Source: JAWKWH01 sp963669285
Lineage (GTDB): Bacteria > Pseudomonadota > Alphaproteobacteria > Rhizobiales > Rhizobiaceae
DNA length: 64,000 nucleotides
Reading direction: 5' to 3'
Assembly: GCA_963669285.2 (NCBI GenBank)
Contig: CAXXSI010000022.1
Coordinates: forward strand, 744,001 to 808,000
Part shown: in pieces, positions 55,099 to 63,396 of the stretch
How positions within the stretch are numbered: position 1 is the first letter of the stretch
Layout: the number at the start of each line of letters is the position of its first letter
Notes under the pieces: model-generated
Database searches by the model: none
The model's input: the letters and a program-made list of their open reading frames with translations, nothing else
What the model was told of the DNA's origin: nothing
Position numbers and translations under genes: made by a program

Positions 55099-55115
55099 CC
55101 GGATACGCTCTAGCT
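55099..55115. repeat. 17-bp direct repeat, copy 3 (CCGGATACGCTCTAGCT)
   Basis: Exact second copy of the repeat at 52859-52875, 2240 bases away. The stop codon of the PilZ gene (minus strand) lies inside it. The two copies bracket the second flagellin. Confidence 0.55.
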
Positions 55116-55400
55116 ATGCCGCCAACGGGGTCGCGTTCCGACGAACTCGGCGCCCAGTTCGGAACCGTTGCGCCAGATCAGCCGGCAGCGAAACGTTTTT
55201 GCGCCATTCGGGATCTTGAGATGAAACTGATCCGGCACCTGTTGCGTCGGCAATATTGTCAGCTGGACGCCGATTGTCGATATGTCTTTGATAATACACC
55301 TGATTTCCGATTGGTTCGCACCAACCAAAATAATACCGTTCCAGGCGACGGAATGCCTTTTCGTACGCCTGTCTTCTTTGGTGTTTCTAAGCGCAGTCAT
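55110..55400 (-). CDS. PilZ-domain protein
   Basis: A 96-residue protein consisting of a single PilZ domain. The two cyclic di-GMP-binding motifs are present: an arginine-rich start (EDRRTKRHSVAW) and DISTIGVQL, matching RxxxR and the D/NxSxxG pattern. It likely senses c-di-GMP and could brake the motor or affect surface polysaccharide. It is on the minus strand, alone, next to the flagellin. Together with the GGDEF protein at 17551 it brackets the flagellar cluster. Confidence 0.82.
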   Translation of the reverse strand: MTALRNTKEDRRTKRHSVAWNGIILVGANQSEIRCIIKDISTIGVQLTILPTQQVPDQFHLKIPNGAKTFRCRLIWRNGSELGAEFVGTRPRWRHS

Positions 55401-55701
55401 ATTCGAGTTCCCAGACCCGAATGTGATAACACAATGATCTTATTGGATGGTAAAAGCTGCTCTGAAATCACGAAAACGGATGTCTTCTGGATGATTGCGA
55501 TGCGATAGGCGAGCGAGAACGACATCAGATATCCGTGCCGACCGTGCGGATGCTCGGTTCACCCGCACAATGCGGGTCGTTACACCGTTGAAAACAAACC
55601 CTAATCCGGCACATTGGCCGTATCAGCCTGTGTTTCCGTGTGAAACAAAATTGGTTGGTCAGCACACACAACCACAGTTCGCGGCAGAAGCTTCTGCGAG
55701 A

Positions 55702-55833
55702 CTACGTCGTTCCAAGCAAGACCTGCAAAACGCCTTGAAAGTTGACGACCATAACTGCGATTGAGATTGTGGCGATCAGGGACACAAGTCCAAAGAACGC
55801 CAGTCCCGAATAATGACTAATCTTCTGTTTCAT
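55702..55833 (-). CDS. 43-residue single-pass membrane peptide
   Basis: A short minus-strand frame starting ATG with GAGGTAGAGAAG just upstream. The peptide begins MKQKISHYSGLAFF, has one hydrophobic stretch (about residues 9-36, GLVSLIATISIAVMVV in the middle) and ends VLLGTT. Strong ribosome site and membrane profile make it plausible as a real small protein. No family is recognised. The gap from 55401 to 55701 shows nothing else convincing. Confidence 0.42.
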   Translation of the reverse strand: MKQKISHYSGLAFFGLVSLIATISIAVMVVNFQGVLQVLLGTT

Positions 55834-56146
55834 CTTCTCTACCTCTGGCTGGCAGTGCTCCGCATACGTATTAATTGGGAGCTGCTTTTAGGCGAAACCT
55901 GTTTCTGGCGAATTTCAGGAAACCGACCGAAATGTTTCGATTGTTTCAGCGTCAGACAAGCTGCGCTTGAGGCGGATTAGACCTACTGGGCGGTTTATCG
56001 CAGTGACCAAGCGCACTACGCTGGCACGATCAGGTGTTTGACGTCGTCAGAATTAAAGGGACAATCGTCAATTCTGTGCCGCTGCGGTCTACGAGCTTCG
56101 AAGTTCGGGGATGGTGGGTGTTGCAGCCGCTAAACCAACTGTCGGT
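55834..56146. other. 313-base gap with no recognised feature
   Basis: No convincing frame, hairpin with T-run or repeat is seen on either strand. The part next to 55834 presumably carries the promoter of the 43-residue peptide; the part near 56146 is the 3' side of the phosphoesterase gene. Confidence 0.4.
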
Positions 56147-56770
56147 TTACAAATCGACAGCTTCCATGACGTTGAGACAAACAAACCGCGTACCGGCAAT
56201 TTGCTTGTCCATCGACAGATGCCAGTGTCCGAAAATCCAGGTGTCAGGCCGGTGGATTTTCCAGATCGCTTCAAAGGTCTGCCTTGTGCGCGACGGAAGG
56301 ACCGATTTGTCTATTTGGTGATCCCGCAGGATCGATTCAGCGACCGAGTGCGGACAATCGTGGGTAACCATTAGTGTCGGCTTCTCGTCGAGATACTTCT
56401 CCCGAACCAAGGCAAAATCAGCTGCCGACAACTCTTCATCCGGCCACCAGTTAAGACCTTCGGTACGATTTGCCCTATTTGCCGACAATGCGCCGCCACA
56501 GAAAAACATCTCGCCTTCACTGGACCCATCTGCGATGCAAAGCGGGTGACCAATAACCTCACCCGGATCGTCCTGGTTTCCGCGAATGAAGCGGTGATTG
56601 CCCTCCCGTTTCATGGTTTCGTATGGCGGAATCGGGCATTCAACCTCCCCATCGGCGTTTTTTGAGCAAAAACCGATGCCCATGTCACCGATCTGAATGG
56701 ATTGGTCCGCCTCCGTTATCAGGCGCTCATATCGCGGGAAATCGCCATGAACATCGCCAATGAACCGCAT
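56147..56770 (-). CDS. calcineurin-like metallophosphoesterase
   Basis: A 207-residue soluble phosphoesterase. All five metal-binding motifs are visible: GDVHGD at residue 5, GDMG, GNQDD (the GNHD motif with Gln for His), THDCPHS and GHWH. Substitution of Gln for His in GNHD removes a residue normally used in catalysis, so the substrate preference may be unusual or activity low. Proteins of this size are found in phage-like and housekeeping contexts as Ser/Thr phosphatases or nucleotidases. It stands alone on the minus strand. Confidence 0.78.
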   Translation of the reverse strand: MRFIGDVHGDFPRYERLITEADQSIQIGDMGIGFCSKNADGEVECPIPPYETMKREGNHRFIRGNQDDPGEVIGHPLCIADGSSEGEMFFCGGALSANRANRTEGLNWWPDEELSAADFALVREKYLDEKPTLMVTHDCPHSVAESILRDHQIDKSVLPSRTRQTFEAIWKIHRPDTWIFGHWHLSMDKQIAGTRFVCLNVMEAVDL

Positions 56771-57009
56771 TTGTTTTCCTCATCAGTTTGCCGTAGCTCG
56801 TGTCGTTCCCGATAGATGGCAGTGCGTTATCAAAACATTATGGAGCGGGGGAGATTTCCCATACCCGTCGCAGGCCAAATTCGCTACCTGCTGTCTTCCG
56901 CCGTTCCATGGATTGTGTAATGTCCGTCACGTCTCGATACTGCGTATCCCAAGTTTTTCGCTGACGCGTTTTCGATATGCAAAAAGCCCAAATTCCAGGA
57001 GTGACCACT

Positions 57010-57375
57010 ATGCCGGACAGCCGCCCAACCCTGGATTTTCTGACCGAACGTCTTATCGAATTTCGTGATGCTCGAGACTGGCGCCAATTCCATTCTCTGA
57101 AAGATCTGATCATTTCCCTCAATTTGGAAGCGGCAGAATTGCTGGAGCTGACCCAGTGGAAAAACAGCGAGGCGGTCGAGAAGATGCCGGAATCGACCTC
57201 GGACAAGACGCGGCTTGCAGAGGAATGCGCGGATGTATTTTTATACCTTCTGCTTGTGGCGGAGCGGGCCGGTATCGATCTGGTCGAAGCGGCAGAAGCG
57301 AAAATCGCCATGAACGAGCGCAAATATCCGGTGGAAAAGGCGTATGGCAACGCGACCAAATATTCCGATCTATGA
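57010..57375 (+). CDS. MazG-like nucleotide pyrophosphohydrolase
   Basis: A 121-residue all-alpha NTP pyrophosphatase of the MazG/dCTPase type. The metal-binding motif is visible as NLEAAELLELTQW followed by RLAEECADVFLYLLLVAERA, the EExxE...ExxD pattern, and a KIAMNERKYPVEKA tail. It hydrolyses a non-canonical or excess nucleotide to the monophosphate and PPi. ATG 57010 has AGGAG eight bases upstream and is chosen over 56977. It is convergent with sat. Confidence 0.85.
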   Translation: MPDSRPTLDFLTERLIEFRDARDWRQFHSLKDLIISLNLEAAELLELTQWKNSEAVEKMPESTSDKTRLAEECADVFLYLLLVAERAGIDLVEAAEAKIAMNERKYPVEKAYGNATKYSDL

Positions 57376-57390
57376 GCAAGATGCCGGGCG

Positions 57391-58572
57391 TCACGTATCG
57401 GCGCTCTGGCCGGAATAAAATTCCTGCAGCACTTTGACCACCTCTGGTCGGCTGAATTCGGGTGGTATCGGGTCGCCGCGTTCCAACATAGCGCGTTGGT
57501 CAGTGCCCGAAATCGAGATGCGATGCTCGGCACCATGCGGGCAGGTCTTCGCAGTCGCCATGCCGTAGCACTTCCTACAATAGAAAGTGATGTCTATTTT
57601 CAGCGGTTTGGTCTGTAGCGCTCCCTCCCAAAGCTGGTCAAAAATGTTCTGGGCGTCATAGGGGCCGTAGTAATCGCCGACGCCCGCATGATCGCGACCG
57701 ACGATCAAATGCGAGCAACCAAAGTTCTGGCGAATAAGCGCATGCAGCAAGGCTTCACGCGGGCCGCCATAGCGCATCTCGATCGGGTAGCCGGCCTGTA
57801 TGACAGTGTCCTTTACAAAATAGTTGTCGATCATCGCCTGGATCGCCTTTGTGCGCGTCTCGGCCGGAATATCACCTGGTTTGAGCTTGCCCAGAACCTG
57901 ATGGATGAACACGCCGTCGGTCACTTCGACCGCGATCTTGGCCAGGTGCTCGTGGCTGCGATGCATGGGATTGCGGGTCTGGAATGCGGCAACCTGCGAC
58001 CAGCCGTTTTTCTGGAACAGCGCGCGCGCCTGGCTCGGGTGCAGATAGAGGTCCGGGTAGAGTTCGGGATACTGGCTTTCCGAAATGACGGTGACCGGTC
58101 CGGCAAGATTGATTTCCGCCTGGTCCATGACCTTCTGGACACCGGGATGTTCCGGATCGGTCGTCCGGTAGACGTGCTCGCATTCGAAAGATTTGTCGAT
58201 CCGGAATTTCTCGGTGACGTTGAGAATGCCGAGTATTTCGCCGGATTCCGCGTCTGACAAGGAAACATCCTCGCCCAGTGCAATACTGTCGGCCAGCTCC
58301 TCGGAACAGGAAAGAGTGATGGGAATCGGCCAGAAAACGCCGTTTGCCAGTCGCATGTCCCGGCAGACGTTTTCCCAGTCATCGTGCGGCATGAATCCGT
58401 CGAGCGGGGTATAGGCACCCATTCCCAACATCAGTAGGTCGGAGACTTCGCGGCTCTGCATGGGAACGGTTTTCAATTCCGCAGCCCTGGCCATGTCGGC
58501 GGCGCGTTGCTGGGCCGGAACCAGAAGAACATTAAGGGTTTCGGCGCCGTGCGGCGCGACCAGATGCGACAT
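57391..58572 (-). CDS. sat: sulfate adenylyltransferase (ATP sulfurylase), dissimilatory type
   Basis: A 393-residue monofunctional ATP sulfurylase. Active-site motifs are QTRNPMHRSHEHL and GRDHAGVGDYYGPYDAQ, and near the end FYCRKCYGM and TCPHGAEHR form the CxxC...C...H zinc site found in this class. With AprBA it would run in the direction APS plus PPi to ATP plus sulfate, conserving energy from sulfite oxidation. It is divergent from aprM across a 335-base gap with an AT-rich dyad. The start follows GGGAGTG. Confidence 0.93.
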   Translation of the reverse strand: MSHLVAPHGAETLNVLLVPAQQRAADMARAAELKTVPMQSREVSDLLMLGMGAYTPLDGFMPHDDWENVCRDMRLANGVFWPIPITLSCSEELADSIALGEDVSLSDAESGEILGILNVTEKFRIDKSFECEHVYRTTDPEHPGVQKVMDQAEINLAGPVTVISESQYPELYPDLYLHPSQARALFQKNGWSQVAAFQTRNPMHRSHEHLAKIAVEVTDGVFIHQVLGKLKPGDIPAETRTKAIQAMIDNYFVKDTVIQAGYPIEMRYGGPREALLHALIRQNFGCSHLIVGRDHAGVGDYYGPYDAQNIFDQLWEGALQTKPLKIDITFYCRKCYGMATAKTCPHGAEHRISISGTDQRAMLERGDPIPPEFSRPEVVKVLQEFYSGQSADT

Positions 58573-58674
58573 TTGTTACATTCACTCCCGTTTTCGTCGG
58601 CACTTGTGCCCGGTTTTTCCGGATCCGCGCAAGAGCAGCGCCCGTATCAGTTTCATATGCAATGAATCATATAT

Positions 58675-58686
58675 AGATTGCAATCT
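58675..58686. promoter_or_regulatory. perfect palindrome AGATTGCAATCT in the sat-aprM divergent promoter
   Basis: A 12-base perfect palindrome lies near the middle of an AT-rich patch (about 58660-58710), with ATATAT arms on both sides and AATGA/TCATT further out. It sits between the divergent starts of sat and aprM, where a shared regulator would bind. No regulator gene is next to it. Confidence 0.45.
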
Positions 58687-58907
58687 TTCGATATATGCGG
58701 CATTCATTAGCGGGAGTGCGTCAGGGAAAGATTCAGGTTCACGAATTCTGACACCGGAGTGCGGGATTTGCGGATGCGAACGAAGCTGGTTCAATGCCCG
58801 CGGGGTTCTGGCTAGTTTAATTCGCAGGACAGATGTGTTTCTTAGGCGCGTGCCGGTGGGGTCACCGGGACTGAATGCGGAGCATTGAGGAGAGGGAGGA
58901 CGAATAC

Positions 58908-59753
58908 ATGCTGGTCAGCAACCCGTTTGCCGAGCTGTCGGCAACGATTTCGCCCGGTATCATGCAGGCTTATCTGTGGTTGATGATCCTGTTTGTGGTC
59001 GGTGGAACCATATTTGACATGGTCCACAAGCAGAGCGCGAAATATTTCTTTGCAAATTGGCGCGCTTCCAAGACCAAGGGTGATCGCCAGGTCGACGGTG
59101 GCGAGATGGCCTCGCTGGCCGTCAAGACACTGGCCGTTGATGTGGCGACGTCGGCGGAATTCTGCAATCCGCATCGTCGTATCGCGCATTTGCTGACAAT
59201 GTATGGCTTCATCGCCTATGTCCTGTCGACCGCTGTCATGGTGTTGGGTTACCCGACATCGGTGGATGCGACACCGGTCATCTGGTCGCTGCTCTGGACA
59301 CTTGGCGCGCTGATGGTCTGCGTCGGCGGCTACTGGTTCTGGTTCTTCATCCGCGCGGATGTGAGTGCAGAGGGGCACTCGCCGCTTCGGCTGATGCGGG
59401 CGGACCTGTTTATTCTTTCAATGTTGGGCAGCGCGACATTCGGACTGCTCTGGGCTTGGGTTCAAAGCGCAGGCGGCGGCGGATTCTGGTCCGCGATTTT
59501 CCTGATCCTCTATCTGGTCGCAACGACCGTGCTGTTCGGTTCGGTTCCCTGGTCGAAATTGTCCCACATGTTCTTCAAACCAGCCGCTGCGTTCGAGAAA
59601 AGAATGTCCAAGGCAAACGGTTCGGCGCAGAATCTGCCGACGCTTTCCCGCGACGATCCCGAACAACAAAAAAGACACTCCATGGAACTGCTGCAGGACG
59701 CCCCGATGAATATGGGGCTCGGTATCAAGCGCGAAGCGCCGCGCCATTATTGA
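58908..59753 (+). CDS. aprM: adenylylsulfate reductase membrane anchor AprM
   Basis: A 281-residue inner-membrane protein with about six hydrophobic segments, located directly before aprBA. This is the position and size of AprM, which in many sulfur oxidisers replaces the QmoABC complex as electron acceptor for Apr. Start 58908 has GAGGGAGGA upstream and gives MLVSNPFAELSATI; the longer frame from 58875 has no site. The C-terminal 60 residues are hydrophilic. Assignment rests on context plus hydropathy. Confidence 0.82.
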   Translation: MLVSNPFAELSATISPGIMQAYLWLMILFVVGGTIFDMVHKQSAKYFFANWRASKTKGDRQVDGGEMASLAVKTLAVDVATSAEFCNPHRRIAHLLTMYGFIAYVLSTAVMVLGYPTSVDATPVIWSLLWTLGALMVCVGGYWFWFFIRADVSAEGHSPLRLMRADLFILSMLGSATFGLLWAWVQSAGGGGFWSAIFLILYLVATTVLFGSVPWSKLSHMFFKPAAAFEKRMSKANGSAQNLPTLSRDDPEQQKRHSMELLQDAPMNMGLGIKREAPRHY

Positions 59754-59797
59754 ACCATCCTGCAAGAACCACTGGAACAAATTAAGGAGCCGGACAC

Positions 59798-60277
59798 ATG
59801 CCAACCTTCGTCTACATGACAAGGTGTGACGGATGCGGACATTGCGTCGACATCTGTCCCTCAGACATCATGCACATCGATAAGACCTATCGCCGCGCCT
59901 ACAACATCGAACCCAACATGTGCTGGGAATGTTACTCCTGCGTCAAGGCATGCCCGCAGCACGCGATAGATGTACGCGGATATGCCGACTTCGCGCCTCT
60001 CGGTCACAGTGTTCGCGTCGACCGCGACGAAGAAAAAGGCACGATCGCCTGGAAGATCAAATTCCGCAATGGAACGGAAAAGAACTTCCTGTCGCCAATC
60101 ACTACCAAGCCCTGGGGGCAGGCGATTCCCAAGCTCGCGGATGTTCCCGGACCCAGCCCGGAACAGCGTGACAGCCAGCATTTGTACAGCGAACCGAAAT
60201 ATGTCCGCATGGATGACGGCGGTCTGCATACACTTGAGTCCGCTGGCCTCAAGATGAAGAAAGGCGTGGTTTACTGA
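59798..60277 (+). CDS. aprB: adenylylsulfate reductase beta subunit AprB
   Basis: A 159-residue iron-sulfur protein. Two [4Fe-4S] sites are clear: Cys10, 13, 16 and 20 (CDGCGHCVDIC) and Cys42, 45, 48 and 52 (CWECYSCVKAC). It passes electrons between the FAD of AprA and AprM. The tight CxxCxxCxxxC first site and the C-terminal tail length agree with the sulfur-oxidiser branch of Apr. The ATG follows AAGGAG, and the stop overlaps aprA by one base. Confidence 0.95.
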   Translation: MPTFVYMTRCDGCGHCVDICPSDIMHIDKTYRRAYNIEPNMCWECYSCVKACPQHAIDVRGYADFAPLGHSVRVDRDEEKGTIAWKIKFRNGTEKNFLSPITTKPWGQAIPKLADVPGPSPEQRDSQHLYSEPKYVRMDDGGLHTLESAGLKMKKGVVY

Positions 60278-62145
60278 TGGCTTACAAAACGATCGTCGAA
60301 GACGGCATCGATATTCTGGTCGCAGGTGCAGGCCTTGGTGGAACCGGGGCTGCCTGGGAGGCCAGATTCTGGGGACAGGACAAGAAGATCGTCATTGCCG
60401 AGAAGGCCAACATCGATCGCTCAGGCGCGGTCGCCCAGGGGCTTTACGCCATCAATTGCTATATGGGCACACGTTGGGGCGAGAATAACCCGGAAGACCA
60501 TGTTCGCTATGCTCGTATCGACCTGATGGGGCTGGTGCGGGAAGACCTGTTGTTCGATATGGCCCGTCACGTTGACTCCACGGTGCACCAGTTCGAGGAG
60601 TGGGGCCTGCCGATCATGAAGGATCCGAAAACCGGGCAGTACCTGCGTGAAGGGCGATGGCAGATCATGATTCATGGCGAGTCCTACAAGCCCATCGTGG
60701 CAGAGGCCGCCAAGAAATCTGCGGACAAGATCTACAACCGCATCTGCGTCACCCACCTGCTGATGGACGAGAGCAAGGAAAACCGTGTTGCCGGCGCTGT
60801 CGGCTTCAATGTTCGCACCGGCAACTACCACGTTTTCAAATCCAAGACGGTGATCTGCGGTGCAGGCGGGGCGTCGAACATCTTTAAACCACGTTCCGTG
60901 GGCGAAGGCGCCGGCCGCACCTGGTACGCGCCGTGGTCGTCCGCGTCTGCTTATGGGTTGATGATCGAAGCCGGCGCCAAGATGACGCAGATGGAAAACC
61001 GCATCGTTCTGGCGCGTTTCAAGGACGGCTACGGTCCTGTTGGCGCGTACTTCCTGCACCTGAAGACCTATACCCAAAACGGTGTCGGGGAAGAGTATGA
61101 ATCCAAATGGTTCCCCGAGCTGCAGAAGATGGTCGGCAAGGAATATCTGGATCCGGAAGTTTCGCACCTAACGCACAGACCAATCCCGACCTGCCTGCGT
61201 AACCATGCACTGATCAACGAGGTCAATGCCGGTCGCGGTCCCATTCATATGGTGACAATGCACGCCTTCCAGGATCCTCATCTGGAAGAGGTTGGTTGGG
61301 AGAACTTTCTCGGCATGACCGTCGGCCAGGCAGTCTTGTGGGCCGCCACGGACGTGGATCCTAAAAACGAAAACCCTGAACTGACCACATCGGAACCTTA
61401 CGTGATGGGCTCCCATGCAACCGGCAGCGGTGCATGGTGCTCCGGGCCTGAGGACGTCTCCCCGCCCGAGTATTTCTGGGGTTACAACCGGATGACGACC
61501 ATCGAAGGGCTGTTCGGTGCAGGCGATGCGGTCGGCGGCACGCCGCATGCATTTTCTTCCGGTTCTTTCACCGAGGGCCGTCTCGCCGCGAAGGCTGCTT
61601 GCCAGTATATCGACGACGGAAAAGCCGACGGCATCACCGTCTCCGAAGCGCAGATCAACCGCCGCAAAGACGAGATCTATAAACCGCTTGAGCACTACAA
61701 GATCTACCGCAATGCGATCGTGGCAGGCGATGTGAACCCGCATTACATCAATCCCCAGCAGGGGCTGGACCGGCTGCAGAAGCTGATGGACGAGTACTGC
61801 GGCGGGGTGACCGTCAGCTACATGACCAACGAGAAGCTTCTGCATATCGGACTGAAGAAGCTGAAGATCATGGAGGAAGATCTGGAAAGTCTGGCGGCGA
61901 AGGATCTTCACGAGTTGCTGCGTGCGTGGGAACTGAAACACCGCCATCGCGCTGCAGAATGCGTCACCCAGCACACTTTGTTCCGCAAAGAGACCCGCTG
62001 GCCCGGTTACTACTACCGCGGCGATGCCATGAAACTGGACGATGAAAACTGGCATGTGCTGACGGTCTCGCGGCGCGATCCGGATTCCGGAGAATATACG
62101 ATGGAGAAGGCGCCCTGCTATCATCTGGTTGGTGCGGACGAATAG
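60277..62145 (+). CDS. aprA: adenylylsulfate reductase alpha subunit AprA
   Basis: A 622-residue FAD enzyme of the fumarate reductase/succinate dehydrogenase flavoprotein group. The FAD-binding motif VAGAGLGGTGAAWEA is near residue 15, RSGAVAQGLYAINCY follows, and the C-terminal part has GLFGAGDAVGG and FSSGSFTEGRLAAKAA. It interconverts sulfite plus AMP and APS; in an aerobic sulfur oxidiser the oxidative direction is expected, feeding sat. Full length for the family. Overlaps aprB by one base. Confidence 0.95.
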   Translation: MAYKTIVEDGIDILVAGAGLGGTGAAWEARFWGQDKKIVIAEKANIDRSGAVAQGLYAINCYMGTRWGENNPEDHVRYARIDLMGLVREDLLFDMARHVDSTVHQFEEWGLPIMKDPKTGQYLREGRWQIMIHGESYKPIVAEAAKKSADKIYNRICVTHLLMDESKENRVAGAVGFNVRTGNYHVFKSKTVICGAGGASNIFKPRSVGEGAGRTWYAPWSSASAYGLMIEAGAKMTQMENRIVLARFKDGYGPVGAYFLHLKTYTQNGVGEEYESKWFPELQKMVGKEYLDPEVSHLTHRPIPTCLRNHALINEVNAGRGPIHMVTMHAFQDPHLEEVGWENFLGMTVGQAVLWAATDVDPKNENPELTTSEPYVMGSHATGSGAWCSGPEDVSPPEYFWGYNRMTTIEGLFGAGDAVGGTPHAFSSGSFTEGRLAAKAACQYIDDGKADGITVSEAQINRRKDEIYKPLEHYKIYRNAIVAGDVNPHYINPQQGLDRLQKLMDEYCGGVTVSYMTNEKLLHIGLKKLKIMEEDLESLAAKDLHELLRAWELKHRHRAAECVTQHTLFRKETRWPGYYYRGDAMKLDDENWHVLTVSRRDPDSGEYTMEKAPCYHLVGADE

Positions 62146-62157
62146 GAATAGCCGGTA

Positions 62158-62190
62158 CCGGGTGGAGGTTCATGCAGAGCTTCCGCCCGG
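62158..62190 (+). terminator. hairpin after aprA (attenuator or weak terminator)
   Basis: CCGGGTGGAGG (62158-62168) faces CTTCCGCCCGG (62180-62190), an 11-pair stem with two wobble pairs and an 11-base loop. No T-run follows, so it may protect the 3' end of the aprMBA message or reduce read-through into the next genes. Confidence 0.5.
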
Positions 62191-62269
62191 GCGCAAATAT
62201 GCCGTACGCAGTGCGGGTCTTTTTCGAATGCGCTGATTGGCCTTCTTCCAATTTCACAGAGAGACGTGC

Positions 62270-62620
62270 GTGAATATTGTTGAAAGAACCGACGAAGAGA
62301 TACGGGCGCTGGCCGATCCCCTGTGGCGCGATCTCGTGGTGAATTCGAATGAGGGCAAATACGGCGAATTCGTCAAGAATTTCTGCGCCTCGTTTGCGCG
62401 CGCCATGAACCAGGTTGCGGTCGGCCACCAATTCGCCAACAGCGAACTGGCCAGGAACCTTAGCGAAGATGCCGACTACCTCGGCATAATCCGCCGCGGT
62501 GAACATGTGACGGTTCTTTACCGGCAACGCAGCTCAAAAAAGGAAGGTGAATGGCTCGGCCGGCTTGTTCTTGGCTATGAAGATGGCAAGGTCAGGATAT
62601 TCGGTGCATCCATTTTCTAG
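62270..62620 (+). CDS. small soluble protein of unknown function downstream of aprA
   Basis: A 116-residue protein starting at GTG 62270 (MNIVERTDEEIRALADPLWR). It has no membrane segment or cysteine pair; the N-terminal half is helical, the C-terminal half strand-rich (GEWLGRLVLGYEDGKVRIFG). I do not recognise the family. Its place between aprA and the FKBP gene, 17 bases before the latter, suggests an accessory role in the sulfite-oxidation module. Confidence 0.55.
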   Translation: MNIVERTDEEIRALADPLWRDLVVNSNEGKYGEFVKNFCASFARAMNQVAVGHQFANSELARNLSEDADYLGIIRRGEHVTVLYRQRSSKKEGEWLGRLVLGYEDGKVRIFGASIF

Positions 62621-62637
62621 AGCCGTTGGGAATCGAC

Positions 62638-63147
62638 ATGAGTGAAACCATTCGGGACGGCAAATTCGTCGAACTGACCTACAAGGTGACCGACAAGAAG
62701 TCGGGCCATGTGCTGACCATGGTCGAGTTCCCGCTCGGATATATTCACGGGCACAACGAAATCCTGGCACCTTCAGTCCATGAGGAGCTGAAGGGCAGGT
62801 CCGCCGGTGAAGCCATCGATGTACCCATTGACGGCAATCAGATTTTCGGCCCCCGGGACGAGTCGCTGGTATTTACCGATCACATCGACAACGTTCCCGA
62901 GGAGTATCGCCAAATCGGTACATCCATTCTCATGGAAAACGACAAGGGCCAGACGCGCAGCTTTGTGGTGACGAGGATGGACGACGAGACACTGACCGTC
63001 GACGGCAACAATCCGCTTTGCGGAAGAGAAGTCGTCTTCAAACTCGAAATACTGACCGTGCGCGATGCGACAGATGAGGAGAAAAAGGCAGGTGGAGCGA
63101 TCATTGCGGAACCGGATATCGATCCGTCTCTCATCAAACCTGTTTGA
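62638..63147 (+). CDS. SlyD-like FKBP-type peptidyl-prolyl isomerase
   Basis: A 169-residue FKBP of the SlyD type, with the FKBP fold interrupted by an insert-in-flap chaperone domain. Visible are YKVTDKKSGHVL, then PLGYIHGHNEILAPSVHEEL (as in SlyD LDYLHGHG) and GNQIFGPRDESLVF. It lacks SlyD's metal-binding His/Cys tail. ATG 62638 is preferred to TTG 62626. It may help fold Apr or insert cofactors, an inference from the gene order only. Confidence 0.78.
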   Translation: MSETIRDGKFVELTYKVTDKKSGHVLTMVEFPLGYIHGHNEILAPSVHEELKGRSAGEAIDVPIDGNQIFGPRDESLVFTDHIDNVPEEYRQIGTSILMENDKGQTRSFVVTRMDDETLTVDGNNPLCGREVVFKLEILTVRDATDEEKKAGGAIIAEPDIDPSLIKPV

Positions 63148-63225
63148 ACAGCTCTTCAAATGGTAACAGACTATGACAGGCATTCATTACTTGCAGACTT
63201 GGCTTTCCGGCAAATGAGGTGATTT

Positions 63226-63384
63226 ATGAGCGACCAAAAACCCAATGCTAAAGTTCCTGACGGCCACACGAGATATCTGACAACGCGGCAGATGGAGCCG
63301 AACAAAAAGGGCTATGTCGGCTATGAGACCATCTGGGAGCCGTTCCAGAAGGAAGCCGAATACGAGACGCCGAAGAAACCGTAG
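63226..63384 (+). CDS. 52-residue conserved-looking protein
   Basis: A small frame starting MSDQKPNAKVPDGHTRYLTT and ending EAEYETPKKP, with AATGAGGTG just before the ATG. It is hydrophilic, rich in Lys, Pro and Tyr, with no cysteine. Codon use resembles neighbours. The gene ends 12 bases before the convergent PAPS-reductase-like gene. No family is recognised; association with the apr region is the only clue. Confidence 0.5.
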   Translation: MSDQKPNAKVPDGHTRYLTTRQMEPNKKGYVGYETIWEPFQKEAEYETPKKP

Positions 63385-63396
63385 AACGGAAACGCC

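Noticed and set aside
55495..55764. 89-residue + strand frame in the sparse region
   Set aside because: Arginine-rich start with no ribosome site and no structure; it overlaps the better-supported 43-residue peptide on the other strand.
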